Assembly (NCBI RefSeq): GCF_001956295.1
Contig: NZ_MRTD01000001.1
Location: 310,001 to 374,000 of the forward strand
Origin: Paenibacillus sp. FSL A5-0031
GTDB lineage: Bacteria; Bacillota; Bacilli; Paenibacillales; Paenibacillaceae
Direction: 5' to 3'
Length of the DNA: 64,000 nucleotides
This document shows, in pieces, positions 1-8,099 of this stretch. Position 1 is the stretch's first letter; each line of letters starts with the position of its first letter. The notes below the pieces were generated by a model. It was not told where the DNA came from. It made no database searches and saw only the letters and a program-made list of their open reading frames with translations. A program made the position numbers and the translations under genes.

Positions 1-948
1 ATTGTTGTTACGGCTATCATCAGCATGGGTGTAGGGTACTCTAAGCTGTCGTTTGACAGACTGCTTCCTGTGCTGCTTGGCCATGGCACCTTCAAAGAGG
101 ATTTTGTCTTGTTCTCCGTACGTTTGCCGCGGATTTTGATCACCTTGCTGTCGGGTATGGCTCTTGCACTGGCTGGTTCAATATTGCAAAGCGTCACACG
201 CAACGATCTCGCAGATCCTGGAATAATCGGCATCAATTCTGGAGCAGGCGTGGCGATCGCGATATTTTTTCTCTACGTCCCGATCGATGTAGGAACATTC
301 GTTTATATTTTGCCGTTAGTCGCTTTCGTTGGCGCATTGCTCACAGCGGCTCTAATCTATTTTTTCTCGTACAGCCGAACGCGCGGGCTTGACCCCATTC
401 GCCTGGTACTAGTCGGTGTCGGTTTCTCGATGGCGCTGTCGGGGATAATGATCGTCATTATTTCCTCAGCAGAACGCTCGAAGGTCGATTTTATCGCAAA
501 ATGGATTGCAGGTAATATATGGGGGGCGGATTGGCCGTTCATCTGGGCTTTGCTTCCGTGGCTGTGCTTACTCATTCCGTTCACCTTGTATAAGTCACAT
601 CGGCTCAATCTACTTTCATTGAACGAAGAAACAGCGGTTGGTGTCGGTCTAAAGCTTGAACGGGAACGTCTCGTGTTGATTTTAATCGCTGTTGCCGCAT
701 CTGCATCAGCTGTATCTGTTACGGGAGGAATCGCATTTGTTGGATTGATGGCTCCGCATATTGCGAAAGCATTGGTTGGCCCACGCAATCAGCTGTTCAT
801 TCCTGTTGCTGTTTTGCTCGGCGGATTACTGCTGTTGGTGGCGGACACGATTGGCCGCAATATTGTCGATCCTGACGGTATACCTGCCGGTATCATGGTT
901 TCATTGATCGGCGGCCCGTATTTTGTTTATTTACTGCTCAAAAAATAA
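1..948 (+). CDS. FecCD-family iron-siderophore ABC transporter permease (5' end outside window)
   Basis: Inner-membrane permease subunit of a ferric siderophore or cobalamin importer. The reading frame is open from base 1, so the true start lies upstream of the window. The visible protein shows the family signature: VRLPRILITLLSG, then GSILQSVTRN-LADPGIIGINSGAG, and near the C-terminus GGIAFVGLMAPHIAK followed by GPRN. These are the conserved FecCD loop contacting the ATPase and the segment before the last helices. It is hydrophobic throughout with about eight visible membrane spans. It ends in the usual YLLLKK-type tail. The partner genes (binding protein, first permease, ATPase) would be to the left. 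The substrate cannot be told from the permease alone. Confidence 0.93.
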   Translation: MVVTAIISMGVGYSKLSFDRLLPVLLGHGTFKEDFVLFSVRLPRILITLLSGMALALAGSILQSVTRNDLADPGIIGINSGAGVAIAIFFLYVPIDVGTFVYILPLVAFVGALLTAALIYFFSYSRTRGLDPIRLVLVGVGFSMALSGIMIVIISSAERSKVDFIAKWIAGNIWGADWPFIWALLPWLCLLIPFTLYKSHRLNLLSLNEETAVGVGLKLERERLVLILIAVAASASAVSVTGGIAFVGLMAPHIAKALVGPRNQLFIPVAVLLGGLLLLVADTIGRNIVDPDGIPAGIMVSLIGGPYFVYLLLKK

Positions 949-1084
949 CAGTGTTCTAGCTTCATGGAAAGATTATTTGAAGAGAGCATTGCACCATTTT
1001 GGGCAAAAAACAGCATCTCGAGGACTTGTGTTAAACGGAGCACAGTTACTCAAATGTGTAATTTTTTCTACTTTTCAAAAATTA

Positions 1085-1114
1085 TTGTTTACGTTAGAAC
1101 AGATTTTTGATAAT
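1085..1114 (+). promoter_or_regulatory. Candidate sigma-A promoter for the T-box leader
   Basis: TTGTTT (1085-1090), 18 bases, then GATAAT (1109-1114), just upstream of the T-box leader. A TATAAT is also present at 1114-1119 but lacks a -35 box at the right distance. Neither hexamer pair is perfect. The 949-1132 gap otherwise shows nothing convincing. Confidence 0.35.
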
Positions 1115-1132
1115 ATAATCGCAACATTCAAA

Positions 1133-1421
1133 TGCGATGAAGAGATGAGTAAATAAATGAATTCTTTCACAGAGAGCTCCGTTAGCTGAAAAGGAGTAAG
1201 AGTTCCTTATTGAACAAAGACTTAGAGCAGCACATCGGAACCGAGTTATGGGGATGGTGTGACAGGAGCTCCTGTTACAGAGCTAGAGTATAAGCATGCG
1301 CTTGCATAGCCGTACTTGAAGAGGTTGATATGGCGACATATTGACGAATCTGGGGTGGTACCACGAGCATAATAATCTCGTCCCTAAGACTTACCATAGT
1401 CTTGGGGGTGGGATTTTTTTT
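1133..1421 (+). promoter_or_regulatory. T-box riboswitch leader of asd
   Basis: tRNA-sensing leader that controls readthrough into asd. The Stem I arm with the AGAGAGC bulge motif is at 1171-1177 and its apical loop region follows to about 1196. The T-box proper, GGGTGGTACCACG, is at 1353-1365, and the Rho-independent terminator follows at 1380-1421. The triplet that reads the tRNA should lie in the segment around 1211-1224 (TGAACAAAGACTTAGAGC). Without folding I cannot choose between ACA (Thr), AAA (Lys), AAC (Asn) and CAA (Gln). Thr or Lys would fit the product of the downstream gene. Confidence 0.9.
1380..1421 (+). terminator. T-box regulatory terminator
   Basis: TCCCTAAGAC pairs with GTCTTGGGGGTGGGA across a short loop and is followed by eight T. 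Its 5' arm overlaps the bases that would form the antiterminator with the T-box sequence, the standard T-box switch. Confidence 0.85.
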
Positions 1422-1530
1422 ATTGGTGCAAAGATTGCTCAGCGTACATTGTATATAAGGTATAACAATTTAAATATTCGAATCGTTAGTTACAAAATGA
1501 TTAAGATATATAGAAAGGATTGAATATCTA

Positions 1531-2616
1531 ATGACACAAAAATTAAAAGTAGGTATTGTTGGAGGAACAGGCATGGTGGGCCAGCGCTTTGTTGACCTGC
1601 TGGATCAGCATCCTTGGTTTGAGGTTACAGCTATTGCAGCTAGCGCAAGCTCGGCAGGTAAAACTTATGAGCAGTCGGTACTAGGCAGATGGAAGCTCAC
1701 CAGCCCTATTCCTGAAGCTGTAAAAAATATTGTCGTTCTGGATGCTTCGAAAGTAGAGGAAGTTGCTAATCAGGTCGATTTTGTTTTTTGTGCAGTGGAT
1801 ATGAAAAAAGATGAAATCAAAGCGTTGGAAGAAGCTTATGCAAAAACAGGCACGCCTGTTGTATCCAACAATTCAGCTCACCGCTGGACGCCTGATATTC
1901 CAATGGTCATTCCAGAGATTAATCCTGGTCATTTGGAAGTCATTGCAGCACAAAGAAAGCGCCTTGGAACAGAAACTGGATTTATTGCTGTTAAGCCCAA
2001 CTGTTCCATCCAGAGCTATGTACCTGCACTTCATGCACTGCTTGATTTCAAACCACAAGTTGTCATTGCATCGACGTATCAGGCGATATCTGGAGCAGGC
2101 AAAAACTTTACCGATTGGCCTGAAATGTTAGACAACGTCATCCCATATATTGGCGGCGAGGAAGAAAAGAGCGAGCAGGAGCCTCTACGTATTTGGGGCA
2201 GTATCGAAAACAATGAAATCGTAAAAGCGAACGCACCTTTAATTTCAACACAGTGTATCCGCGTTCCCGTATTGGACGGACATTTGGCAACTGTGTTTGT
2301 ATCATTTGAAAACAAACCTTCGAAAGAAGAAATTCTCGATCGTTGGCAGCAATTCAAAGGTCGTCCTCAGGAGCTTGGTTTGCCAAGCGCACCGAAACAG
2401 TTTATTACGTATTTCGAGGAAGAGAACAGACCGCAAACGAGACTAGATCGTGATATTGAACAGGGCATGGGCGTTTCAGCCGGAAGATTGCGTGAAGACT
2501 CTGTATACGATTATAAATTTGTAGGACTATCTCATAATACAATACGTGGAGCTGCGGGCGGTGCTGTGCTGATTGCCGAGCTTCTTAAAGCAGAAGGCTA
2601 CATTCAAGCAAAGTAG
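1531..2616 (+). CDS. asd: Aspartate-semialdehyde dehydrogenase (archaeal/fungal-type)
   Basis: Reduces aspartyl-4-phosphate to aspartate-4-semialdehyde with NADPH, the branch point to lysine, threonine and methionine. The N-terminus has the dinucleotide motif GIVGGTGMVGQRF (about residues 8-20). The catalytic cysteine lies in KPNCSIQSY (about residue 157), and the second domain carries a histidine in DGHLATVF. The 361-residue length and the GTGMVGQRF-type start place it with the archaeal/fungal branch rather than the classical E. coli or B. subtilis form of about 340 residues. It is monocistronic between a T-box leader and a strong terminator, so expression probably follows charging of one tRNA. 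A second, classical asd could exist elsewhere in the genome. Function is confident; the regulatory amino acid is not. Confidence 0.93.
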   Translation: MTQKLKVGIVGGTGMVGQRFVDLLDQHPWFEVTAIAASASSAGKTYEQSVLGRWKLTSPIPEAVKNIVVLDASKVEEVANQVDFVFCAVDMKKDEIKALEEAYAKTGTPVVSNNSAHRWTPDIPMVIPEINPGHLEVIAAQRKRLGTETGFIAVKPNCSIQSYVPALHALLDFKPQVVIASTYQAISGAGKNFTDWPEMLDNVIPYIGGEEEKSEQEPLRIWGSIENNEIVKANAPLISTQCIRVPVLDGHLATVFVSFENKPSKEEILDRWQQFKGRPQELGLPSAPKQFITYFEEENRPQTRLDRDIEQGMGVSAGRLREDSVYDYKFVGLSHNTIRGAAGGAVLIAELLKAEGYIQAK

Positions 2617-2662
2617 AACAATGCATAAGCTTTATAAAATGATTAACAGGTTGATTATGATT

Positions 2663-2692
2663 AAAGACCATCCTTCGGGATGGTCTTTTTTT
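2663..2692 (+). terminator. Rho-independent terminator of asd
   Basis: AAAGACCATCC, loop TTCG, GGATGGTCTTTTTTT. A perfect 8-bp core stem with a tetraloop and T-run. Confidence 0.93.
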
Positions 2693-2869
2693 ATATAACG
2701 AGTTGTGTTTTAATTAGCTGCTTTCAACGCCATTAGATTTACAGTAAGTTAATATGTATTTGAGATGGTGAAAACAATTCGTGCCTATAATTGTGGTATG
2801 TAGACTGTTTGTTACCGATTCGTTTTGTTTTGTTGAACAATTAAATGCTTTGAACAAGGAGTGATTGGA

Positions 2870-3436
2870 TTGAAACGGATAGCGATTGATATGGATGAGG
2901 TAATGGCGGATACTGCGGGTGCACATTTGGAATGGTACAACAGGGATTTTAACGATAACCTGCTGATTACGGATTTGCATGGAACAACCTTGTCGCAATT
3001 GAGGCCTCAACTAAAAAAAGAAATAGACCGTTGTTTTGACAATGAAGTTTTTTTTCGTGAACTAAAAGTTATTGAACATAGCCAAGAAGTCATACGCGAG
3101 CTCAGTCAATTTTATGAGATTTATATTACGACTGCAGCGATGGAGGTTCCGGCATCATTTAAAGCCAAGTACGAGTGGTTACTCGAGCACTTTAGTTTTC
3201 TAAACAATATGAATTTTGTGTTTTGCGGAAATAAGAGTGTCATTCACGCTGATTATTTGATTGATGACAATGTAAAGCAGCTTGAACGCTTTCGAGGGCA
3301 AGGCATTCTTTACGATGCTCCGCACAATATTCATAAGACCGGGTATGTTCGGGTGCATAACTGGGGTGAAGTAAGGGACTATTTCATGGACAAGGAACGA
3401 CAAACAGACGATCTTAATGTAGAGAAGGATGGATGA
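2870..3436 (+). CDS. 5'-nucleotidase / 5'(3')-deoxyribonucleotidase-like HAD protein
   Basis: HAD-superfamily phosphatase resembling the NT5C (type C cytosolic 5'(3')-deoxyribonucleotidase) family. It shows the nucleophile motif IAIDMDEVMADT near the N-terminus, a middle TTAAMEVP segment and a C-terminal DYLIDDNVKQL segment with the acidic pair for magnesium. At 188 residues it has the family length. The start is TTG at 2870, because AAGGAG ends on the first base of the upstream GTG (2861) and sits at proper distance from the TTG. The stop overlaps the ATG of the next gene by 4 bp, so the two are translationally coupled. No signal peptide, so cytoplasmic. It probably removes phosphate from a nucleotide or a similar monoester; substrate unknown. 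Confidence 0.75.
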   Translation: MKRIAIDMDEVMADTAGAHLEWYNRDFNDNLLITDLHGTTLSQLRPQLKKEIDRCFDNEVFFRELKVIEHSQEVIRELSQFYEIYITTAAMEVPASFKAKYEWLLEHFSFLNNMNFVFCGNKSVIHADYLIDDNVKQLERFRGQGILYDAPHNIHKTGYVRVHNWGEVRDYFMDKERQTDDLNVEKDG

Positions 3437-5208
3437 GCACTATGGAGCAAGGACGTGTCATGCACATTCCGCAGCGGCAGCAGCCTGTAAATGTGTTGAC
3501 TCATTGGATATTTGATTCCGTGAACACATTGTCTGGTTCGATTGAGGATAGGAATTTGGTCCTAAACGATGTAAGCGGCAGCGGGAATTATATTAAGATG
3601 ATTACGACGCAGGATGTTTTGGAGCAGCCTGATAAGGTTCTGCTTGGATGGATGGCAGGAAGACGTGACGAAGCGGGATTAACATTTCAAAATGATCGAT
3701 GCAATAAAGGTAGCGGTAGTTATTTTCAAACAGTGGAGAATGCTCCCATTAACTTTGACCGATTAGAACATGGATACACGATTGAAGCAATCGTTCAATT
3801 GCCTGAGCCATTTCATGAGGATAAACATAGCTGGATGGGTGTGCTTACGAGACAGGGCAGGGGCGTTGACATCGGCAACTCGGGAGAAAATGAGCTGCTC
3901 GCGACATTGTCTGTTTCGAACTGCAAGGAATACCAATGGATATGTCATCCAACGAATCGGTTATCCTCGGTAACGAGCTGGTCGCGTTATTTGAATCCAG
4001 GACAATGGCATCATATCGCCATTGTGAACGATAGGGAACAAACGCTCATGTATGTGAACGGAATTTGTGATTACAGCAGTCCTTCCAAATCAATTGTCGG
4101 CGTTTCTGGCGTTGAAGGCAAAGGATGGAATATTGGAGCTTCGGAGTGGGGCGGTCAATTGGATCAATTATTTTCCGGAACCATTCGAGAAATCCGTATT
4201 GCTAATGAGCCTCTGGATAGAGCAGATTGGTTGCAAAACATTAGTCCAGAGCAAGTTCTTCAAGGCACGAATGAGCATGTTTCACTTTTGCAGCAGGAAA
4301 CCAATTACAATTTCGCTTTTATTCCAGATGCTCAGAAGCTGGTCTACTTAAATCCGGAAATGTTTGAAGCACAGGTTGATTGGATTGTGAATAATGAGTT
4401 GAACAGTAAAATTGCAATGACTGCCTATGTAGGTGATATTGTTGATCATAGTGACGCCTTAGAGGAGTGGGAACGCTCTTCCAGTGCAATCTCTGCTATG
4501 GATCAGTCACGTACTCCGTATTTGATGACAGCTGGAAATCATGACTATAATGAGGAAGATACTTATTTGAATTATTTTGGCCCAGAACGTTTTCTCAGCA
4601 AAGATTATTATAAGGGCAGTTCACCATCAAGATATAGTTCATTTGGCATTGTACAGGCTGGAAGCTATCATTATTTATGGTTAATGGTAGATATGCAGCA
4701 TCTTATAAAGGACTTGGAATGGTGTAAAATCGTGCTTGAAGAGCATAGCGATATGCCAACTATTCTTGTTTCGCATGATATTTTGTATACAACGGGTGAT
4801 AGTCACAATTTAATTTCACATGAATCGGAAAACGGGAAAATCATATGGGATGAGCTGGTTGCACCCTATAATCAAGTATTCATGACAGCTAATGGGCATT
4901 ATAACGGCAATTTTCATCAAATTAGGCAAAATAATTCAGGTCACGAGGTTATACAGCTGCTAATCAATTATCAAGACAGCTACCGCGGCGGCAACGGCTG
5001 GATGAGATTGGCTCAATTTAACGAGAACGACAATCATATTTGTTTTCATACCTATTCACCTTGGGTGGACATGTTAGGGCAAAGCGAAGCTTTGACCTAT
5101 CCGGATTATCGCTATTTAACAGGAAAATATGATTCGTTTACCATTTCATTTGATTTTAAAAAACGGTTTTCCTTTGTGAATAATAGCTTAAGGCTAGAAA
5201 AGGAGTGA
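3433..5208 (+). CDS. LamG-domain metallophosphoesterase fusion protein
   Basis: 591-residue two-domain protein. Residues about 20-280 look like a LamG/concanavalin-type beta sandwich (HGYTIEAIVQLPEPF, WHHIAIVNDREQTLMYVNG, the typical W-HHIA--y-g---yVNG pattern). Residues about 295-560 are a calcineurin-like phosphoesterase with FIPDAQ, YVGDIVDHS, AGNHDY, VSHDILY and NGHYNG, which are metal-binding motifs I to V. The first motif is D-A-Q rather than the common D-x-H. LamG modules usually act outside the cell, but there is no signal peptide here. Start ATG 3433 follows GAGAAGGATGG and overlaps the previous stop. Context suggests hydrolysis of a phosphoester or phosphodiester, possibly carbohydrate-linked. 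Confidence 0.8.
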   Translation: MSTMEQGRVMHIPQRQQPVNVLTHWIFDSVNTLSGSIEDRNLVLNDVSGSGNYIKMITTQDVLEQPDKVLLGWMAGRRDEAGLTFQNDRCNKGSGSYFQTVENAPINFDRLEHGYTIEAIVQLPEPFHEDKHSWMGVLTRQGRGVDIGNSGENELLATLSVSNCKEYQWICHPTNRLSSVTSWSRYLNPGQWHHIAIVNDREQTLMYVNGICDYSSPSKSIVGVSGVEGKGWNIGASEWGGQLDQLFSGTIREIRIANEPLDRADWLQNISPEQVLQGTNEHVSLLQQETNYNFAFIPDAQKLVYLNPEMFEAQVDWIVNNELNSKIAMTAYVGDIVDHSDALEEWERSSSAISAMDQSRTPYLMTAGNHDYNEEDTYLNYFGPERFLSKDYYKGSSPSRYSSFGIVQAGSYHYLWLMVDMQHLIKDLEWCKIVLEEHSDMPTILVSHDILYTTGDSHNLISHESENGKIIWDELVAPYNQVFMTANGHYNGNFHQIRQNNSGHEVIQLLINYQDSYRGGNGWMRLAQFNENDNHICFHTYSPWVDMLGQSEALTYPDYRYLTGKYDSFTISFDFKKRFSFVNNSLRLEKE

Positions 5209-5215
5209 TCTTTGA

Positions 5216-6010
5216 ATGTCTCTTTTATCAGAAGATCGAAAGCAGTATATTCTCGTTCAGCTGGATACCTTCGGGAAGGTGCAGGTCATTTCGTTAGCAG
5301 AACAGCTTCAGGTTTCTCTTGAAACGATTAGACGTGATCTGTTTGTGCTGGAGGAGGAAGGAAAACTTAAACGTGTATATGGCGGAGCTGTAAAGGTGCA
5401 ATATGAGAAAGGCGAGCCGCCCTATCAGCAGCGTCAAATTCTCAATCTTGAAGCTAAACAGGTGATTGGGCAGCGAGCGGTAGATCTGATCAATGACGGG
5501 AACACGATTTATATGGATACCGGAACAACGATTCATGAAATGGCAAGAGCTCTGCGAGGCAAAAAAAGGATAACGGTTATTACCAACTCCTTAACGGTAG
5601 CGAATCTTCTAACGGAATCATTAACGCAAGGATTGTTTAACGGACGAGTCATTATTTTGGGAGGCGAAATCTCGCCAGAGCAGCAGTCAGTCAGCGGTCA
5701 TATATCACAGGAAATACTTAAAAACTTTTACGTGGACAGAGCTTTTGTTTCCGTAGGCGGTATTTCAATCGAGACAGGAATTAGCGATTACGATATGAAT
5801 GATTCCGTCATTTCAAGAATGATTATATTGAAGGCGAAGGAAGTGATCGTGTTAGCCGATCACAGCAAGATTAGTATACAGGCATTTTGCCATATTGCAC
5901 CTCTAGAAGCGATTGATGTTGTCGTATGTGAGAAGGATCATCCTGAAGCATGGGCACAAGAGCTGGAAATAAAAGGAATTACTTGGATTAACGCAAGTCA
6001 AATGAATTAA
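5216..6010 (+). CDS. DeoR-family transcriptional regulator
   Basis: 264-residue repressor of the DeoR/GlpR type. The N-terminal winged helix covers residues 1-60, with VQVISLAEQLQVSLETIRRDL as recognition helix and the family signature. The C-terminal sugar-phosphate-sensing domain (about 75-250) has YMDTGTTIHEMA, TNSLTVANLL, LGGEISPEQQSVSG and the effector motif VLADHSKI. Members sense phosphorylated sugars or polyols. It starts 7 bases after the metallophosphoesterase stop, with AAAGGAG upstream, so it belongs to the same transcript and probably controls this locus. A hairpin after it may divide the operon in two. Confidence 0.9.
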   Translation: MSLLSEDRKQYILVQLDTFGKVQVISLAEQLQVSLETIRRDLFVLEEEGKLKRVYGGAVKVQYEKGEPPYQQRQILNLEAKQVIGQRAVDLINDGNTIYMDTGTTIHEMARALRGKKRITVITNSLTVANLLTESLTQGLFNGRVIILGGEISPEQQSVSGHISQEILKNFYVDRAFVSVGGISIETGISDYDMNDSVISRMIILKAKEVIVLADHSKISIQAFCHIAPLEAIDVVVCEKDHPEAWAQELEIKGITWINASQMN

Positions 6011-6013
6011 GCG

Positions 6014-6049
6014 AGAAGAATCGGACGCAGCTCCGGTTCTTCTTTTTTA
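6014..6049 (+). terminator. Terminator after the DeoR gene
   Basis: AGAAGAATCGGA / TCCGGTTCTTCT with a 7-base loop and a following T-run. It separates the nucleotidase-phosphoesterase-DeoR unit from the transporter unit. The 228 bases from 6050 to 6277 are AT-rich and presumably hold the next promoter, which I could not assign. Confidence 0.85.
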
Positions 6050-6277
6050 TTTTGCGAAAATGATTAGCTTCAAATAATAGGAACGGCTGGATTTTCGGCC
6101 TGAAATCGAACAATCATACAACAAACAACAACATCGGGCTTAATGATACCTTATTATTACGAAAATACCACGATAACAATCTTTAACTACACTATAAATA
6201 TCACAACAACAGTAATAAGAGCTTCATTAATTACTCATTAGAGAAATTTTGAAATTAGAAGAATAGGAGAATGGTTT

Positions 6278-7003
6278 ATGACTTGTCGAGCGTTTCCGCT
6301 CATTTGCGCCCATACAGGGAGCGGTGCTGCACCGGATAACACAAGGGCTTCCTTTCTGGAGAGCATAGCTATGCGTGCAGACGTAGCAGAAGTTGATCTT
6401 AGGGTGACAGAGGACGGTAAGGTGATATTGCTGCATGACCATAGCCCGCTGCTTGCCGAATTGACATTGGAGCAATTGAATCGGCCGGAAAACCGCGTAA
6501 AGCTCAGCCAAGTTTACGAAAGCCACACCATTACTACACTCGATGAAGTTCTAGGCTTGGCAAGAGAATACGGCATAAAGCTCAATTTGGATATCAAAAC
6601 AAAAGCGGTAATTGAACCTGCGATTAGGAGCATCAGGAATTTTGAAATGGAGGAGCTTGTATTCATTACGGGTTGCTCGGACGATATCACGAACCGCCAC
6701 CGGGGAATTAAGGTTCTTTATAACACGCCGGATGTACTTACTGAACAAGAGGAGCTCGACTATATCGGATGGGCGCGAATCGTTTGCGAATGGGCAAATG
6801 TGGGCGGTTATTACGGCTTAAACCTAAATTACCGGACTTGCCGCAGCGAATTGGTGGAATACGCACATAGGCTGGGTTTGGCAGTGTGGGTCTATACCGT
6901 TGATGATAGGGAATCTCTTATCGAGATGATTCATTTAGGTGTCGACGAAATAACGACAAACGAGGTTAATCTGCTGAAACAATTAAAGCTGGAAACAGGT
7001 TAA
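6278..7003 (+). CDS. Glycerophosphodiester phosphodiesterase-family protein with altered active site
   Basis: GDPD/PI-PLC TIM-barrel enzyme of 241 residues; such enzymes cleave glycerophosphodiesters to glycerol-3-phosphate and an alcohol. The metal pair EVDLRVTEDG and the second histidine in ILLHDHS are present, as are the C-terminal VWVYTVDD and GVDEITTN. Two canonical spots differ: the usual HRG is HTGSG (Arg replaced by Thr) followed by APDNT instead of PENT, and the usual ExK after the third strand is LDIKT. The substitutions suggest a changed substrate. No signal peptide, so it would act on an imported compound. It is followed 45 bases later by the ABC importer genes. Confidence 0.8.
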   Translation: MTCRAFPLICAHTGSGAAPDNTRASFLESIAMRADVAEVDLRVTEDGKVILLHDHSPLLAELTLEQLNRPENRVKLSQVYESHTITTLDEVLGLAREYGIKLNLDIKTKAVIEPAIRSIRNFEMEELVFITGCSDDITNRHRGIKVLYNTPDVLTEQEELDYIGWARIVCEWANVGGYYGLNLNYRTCRSELVEYAHRLGLAVWVYTVDDRESLIEMIHLGVDEITTNEVNLLKQLKLETG

Positions 7004-7048
7004 TCGTATGGTTTACCCCAAAAATGATAACGAAGGGAGAAGCCCTCA

Positions 7049-8008
7049 TTGCAAACCAAAGTGGCTTTAGTTCCAGCTGGAAATCGAAAAAAACAGCGTT
7101 TTGTATATTTATTGAAAAAAATATGGTTATACCGCTATTTGTATTTCATGCTTCTGCCTTGTCTAGCGTCCTTCATTATTTTTTCCTATATCCCAATGGG
7201 CGGATTGCTCCTGGCGTTTAAGGAATTCAAATTTAATCAAACCATACTTGAGAGTCCGTGGGTCGGCTTCGAATATTTCGCAAAGTTTTTCAACGATGTT
7301 CAAAGTATGACGCTGATCAAAAACACACTCATCATCAGCTCAATGAAGCTATTTCTCGGTTTGCCGTTCCCGATTTTACTTGCGCTAATGTTCAATGAAA
7401 TTAAAAACCGTGCTTTTAAAAATATCGCCCAGAGTATTTCGTATTTACCGCATTTTATGTCATGGGTCATCATTATTGGTTTAGTACAAAGAACATTGGC
7501 GCCGGATACTGGCTTGCTTAATGAAGCGATCACCTATTTTGGGGGAGACGGCAGCACTTTCTTTATGAATGAGGCCAAATATTTTTATCAAATCATGTTC
7601 GGCAGCCACATATGGAAAACAATCGGCTGGGATTCGATTATCTATTTGGCAGCTATCGCTGGAATTAATCAAGACATGTATGAAGCGGCCAAAATTGACG
7701 GGGCAAGCAAATGGGCGGAAATATGGCATATCACCCTTCCGTCGATTCGTTCGACCATTCTCATCGTGTTTATTCTATCGCTTGGAAGCATTTTGTCAGC
7801 GGGATTCGACCAGCTATATTTGCTCAAGATGCCAGGAAACAGTGATCTGGTAGATATTCTGGATACGTATGTGATCCGCGTGGGCTTGCAGCAAGGCCAA
7901 TACGGATATGCGACGGCAGTCGGTATGATGCAAGGTGTTATCGCTTTGATTCTAGTTGTCACTGCCAATCGTTTCGCACGAAAAGTGTCCGGCACATCGG
8001 TTTGGTAA
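7049..8008 (+). CDS. Carbohydrate ABC transporter permease, LplB/YtdP-neighbour type
   Basis: 319-residue membrane protein with six predicted spans, the first of two permeases. It carries the binding-protein-dependent transport EAA loop YEAAKIDGASKWAEIWHITLP (about residues 210-230), which contacts the ATPase. The N-terminus (YRYLYFMLLPCLASFIIFSYIPMGG) is typical of the LplB/polysaccharide permease group common in Paenibacillus. The start is TTG 7049, with AAGGGAGA 8 bases upstream. No ATPase gene is in the locus, so a shared MsmK-like ATPase probably serves it. Confidence 0.9.
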   Translation: MQTKVALVPAGNRKKQRFVYLLKKIWLYRYLYFMLLPCLASFIIFSYIPMGGLLLAFKEFKFNQTILESPWVGFEYFAKFFNDVQSMTLIKNTLIISSMKLFLGLPFPILLALMFNEIKNRAFKNIAQSISYLPHFMSWVIIIGLVQRTLAPDTGLLNEAITYFGGDGSTFFMNEAKYFYQIMFGSHIWKTIGWDSIIYLAAIAGINQDMYEAAKIDGASKWAEIWHITLPSIRSTILIVFILSLGSILSAGFDQLYLLKMPGNSDLVDILDTYVIRVGLQQGQYGYATAVGMMQGVIALILVVTANRFARKVSGTSVW

Positions 8009-8099
8009 TTTGTTCGATAGAAGCATTTTTCCTTGAAGAGAGACGCTTAACCGCGTTTTTCCATATAAATTAAAAAGAGAAGGTAGGAATGGAGATATC

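Noticed and set aside
923..1156. 77-codon frame between the siderophore permease and the T-box leader
   Set aside because: It starts inside the permease gene without a ribosome site, spans the predicted promoter, and its product has no recognisable feature.
1341..1523. 60-codon frame across the T-box terminator and asd ribosome site
   Set aside because: It covers the T-box sequence and terminator, so it is explained by the riboswitch.
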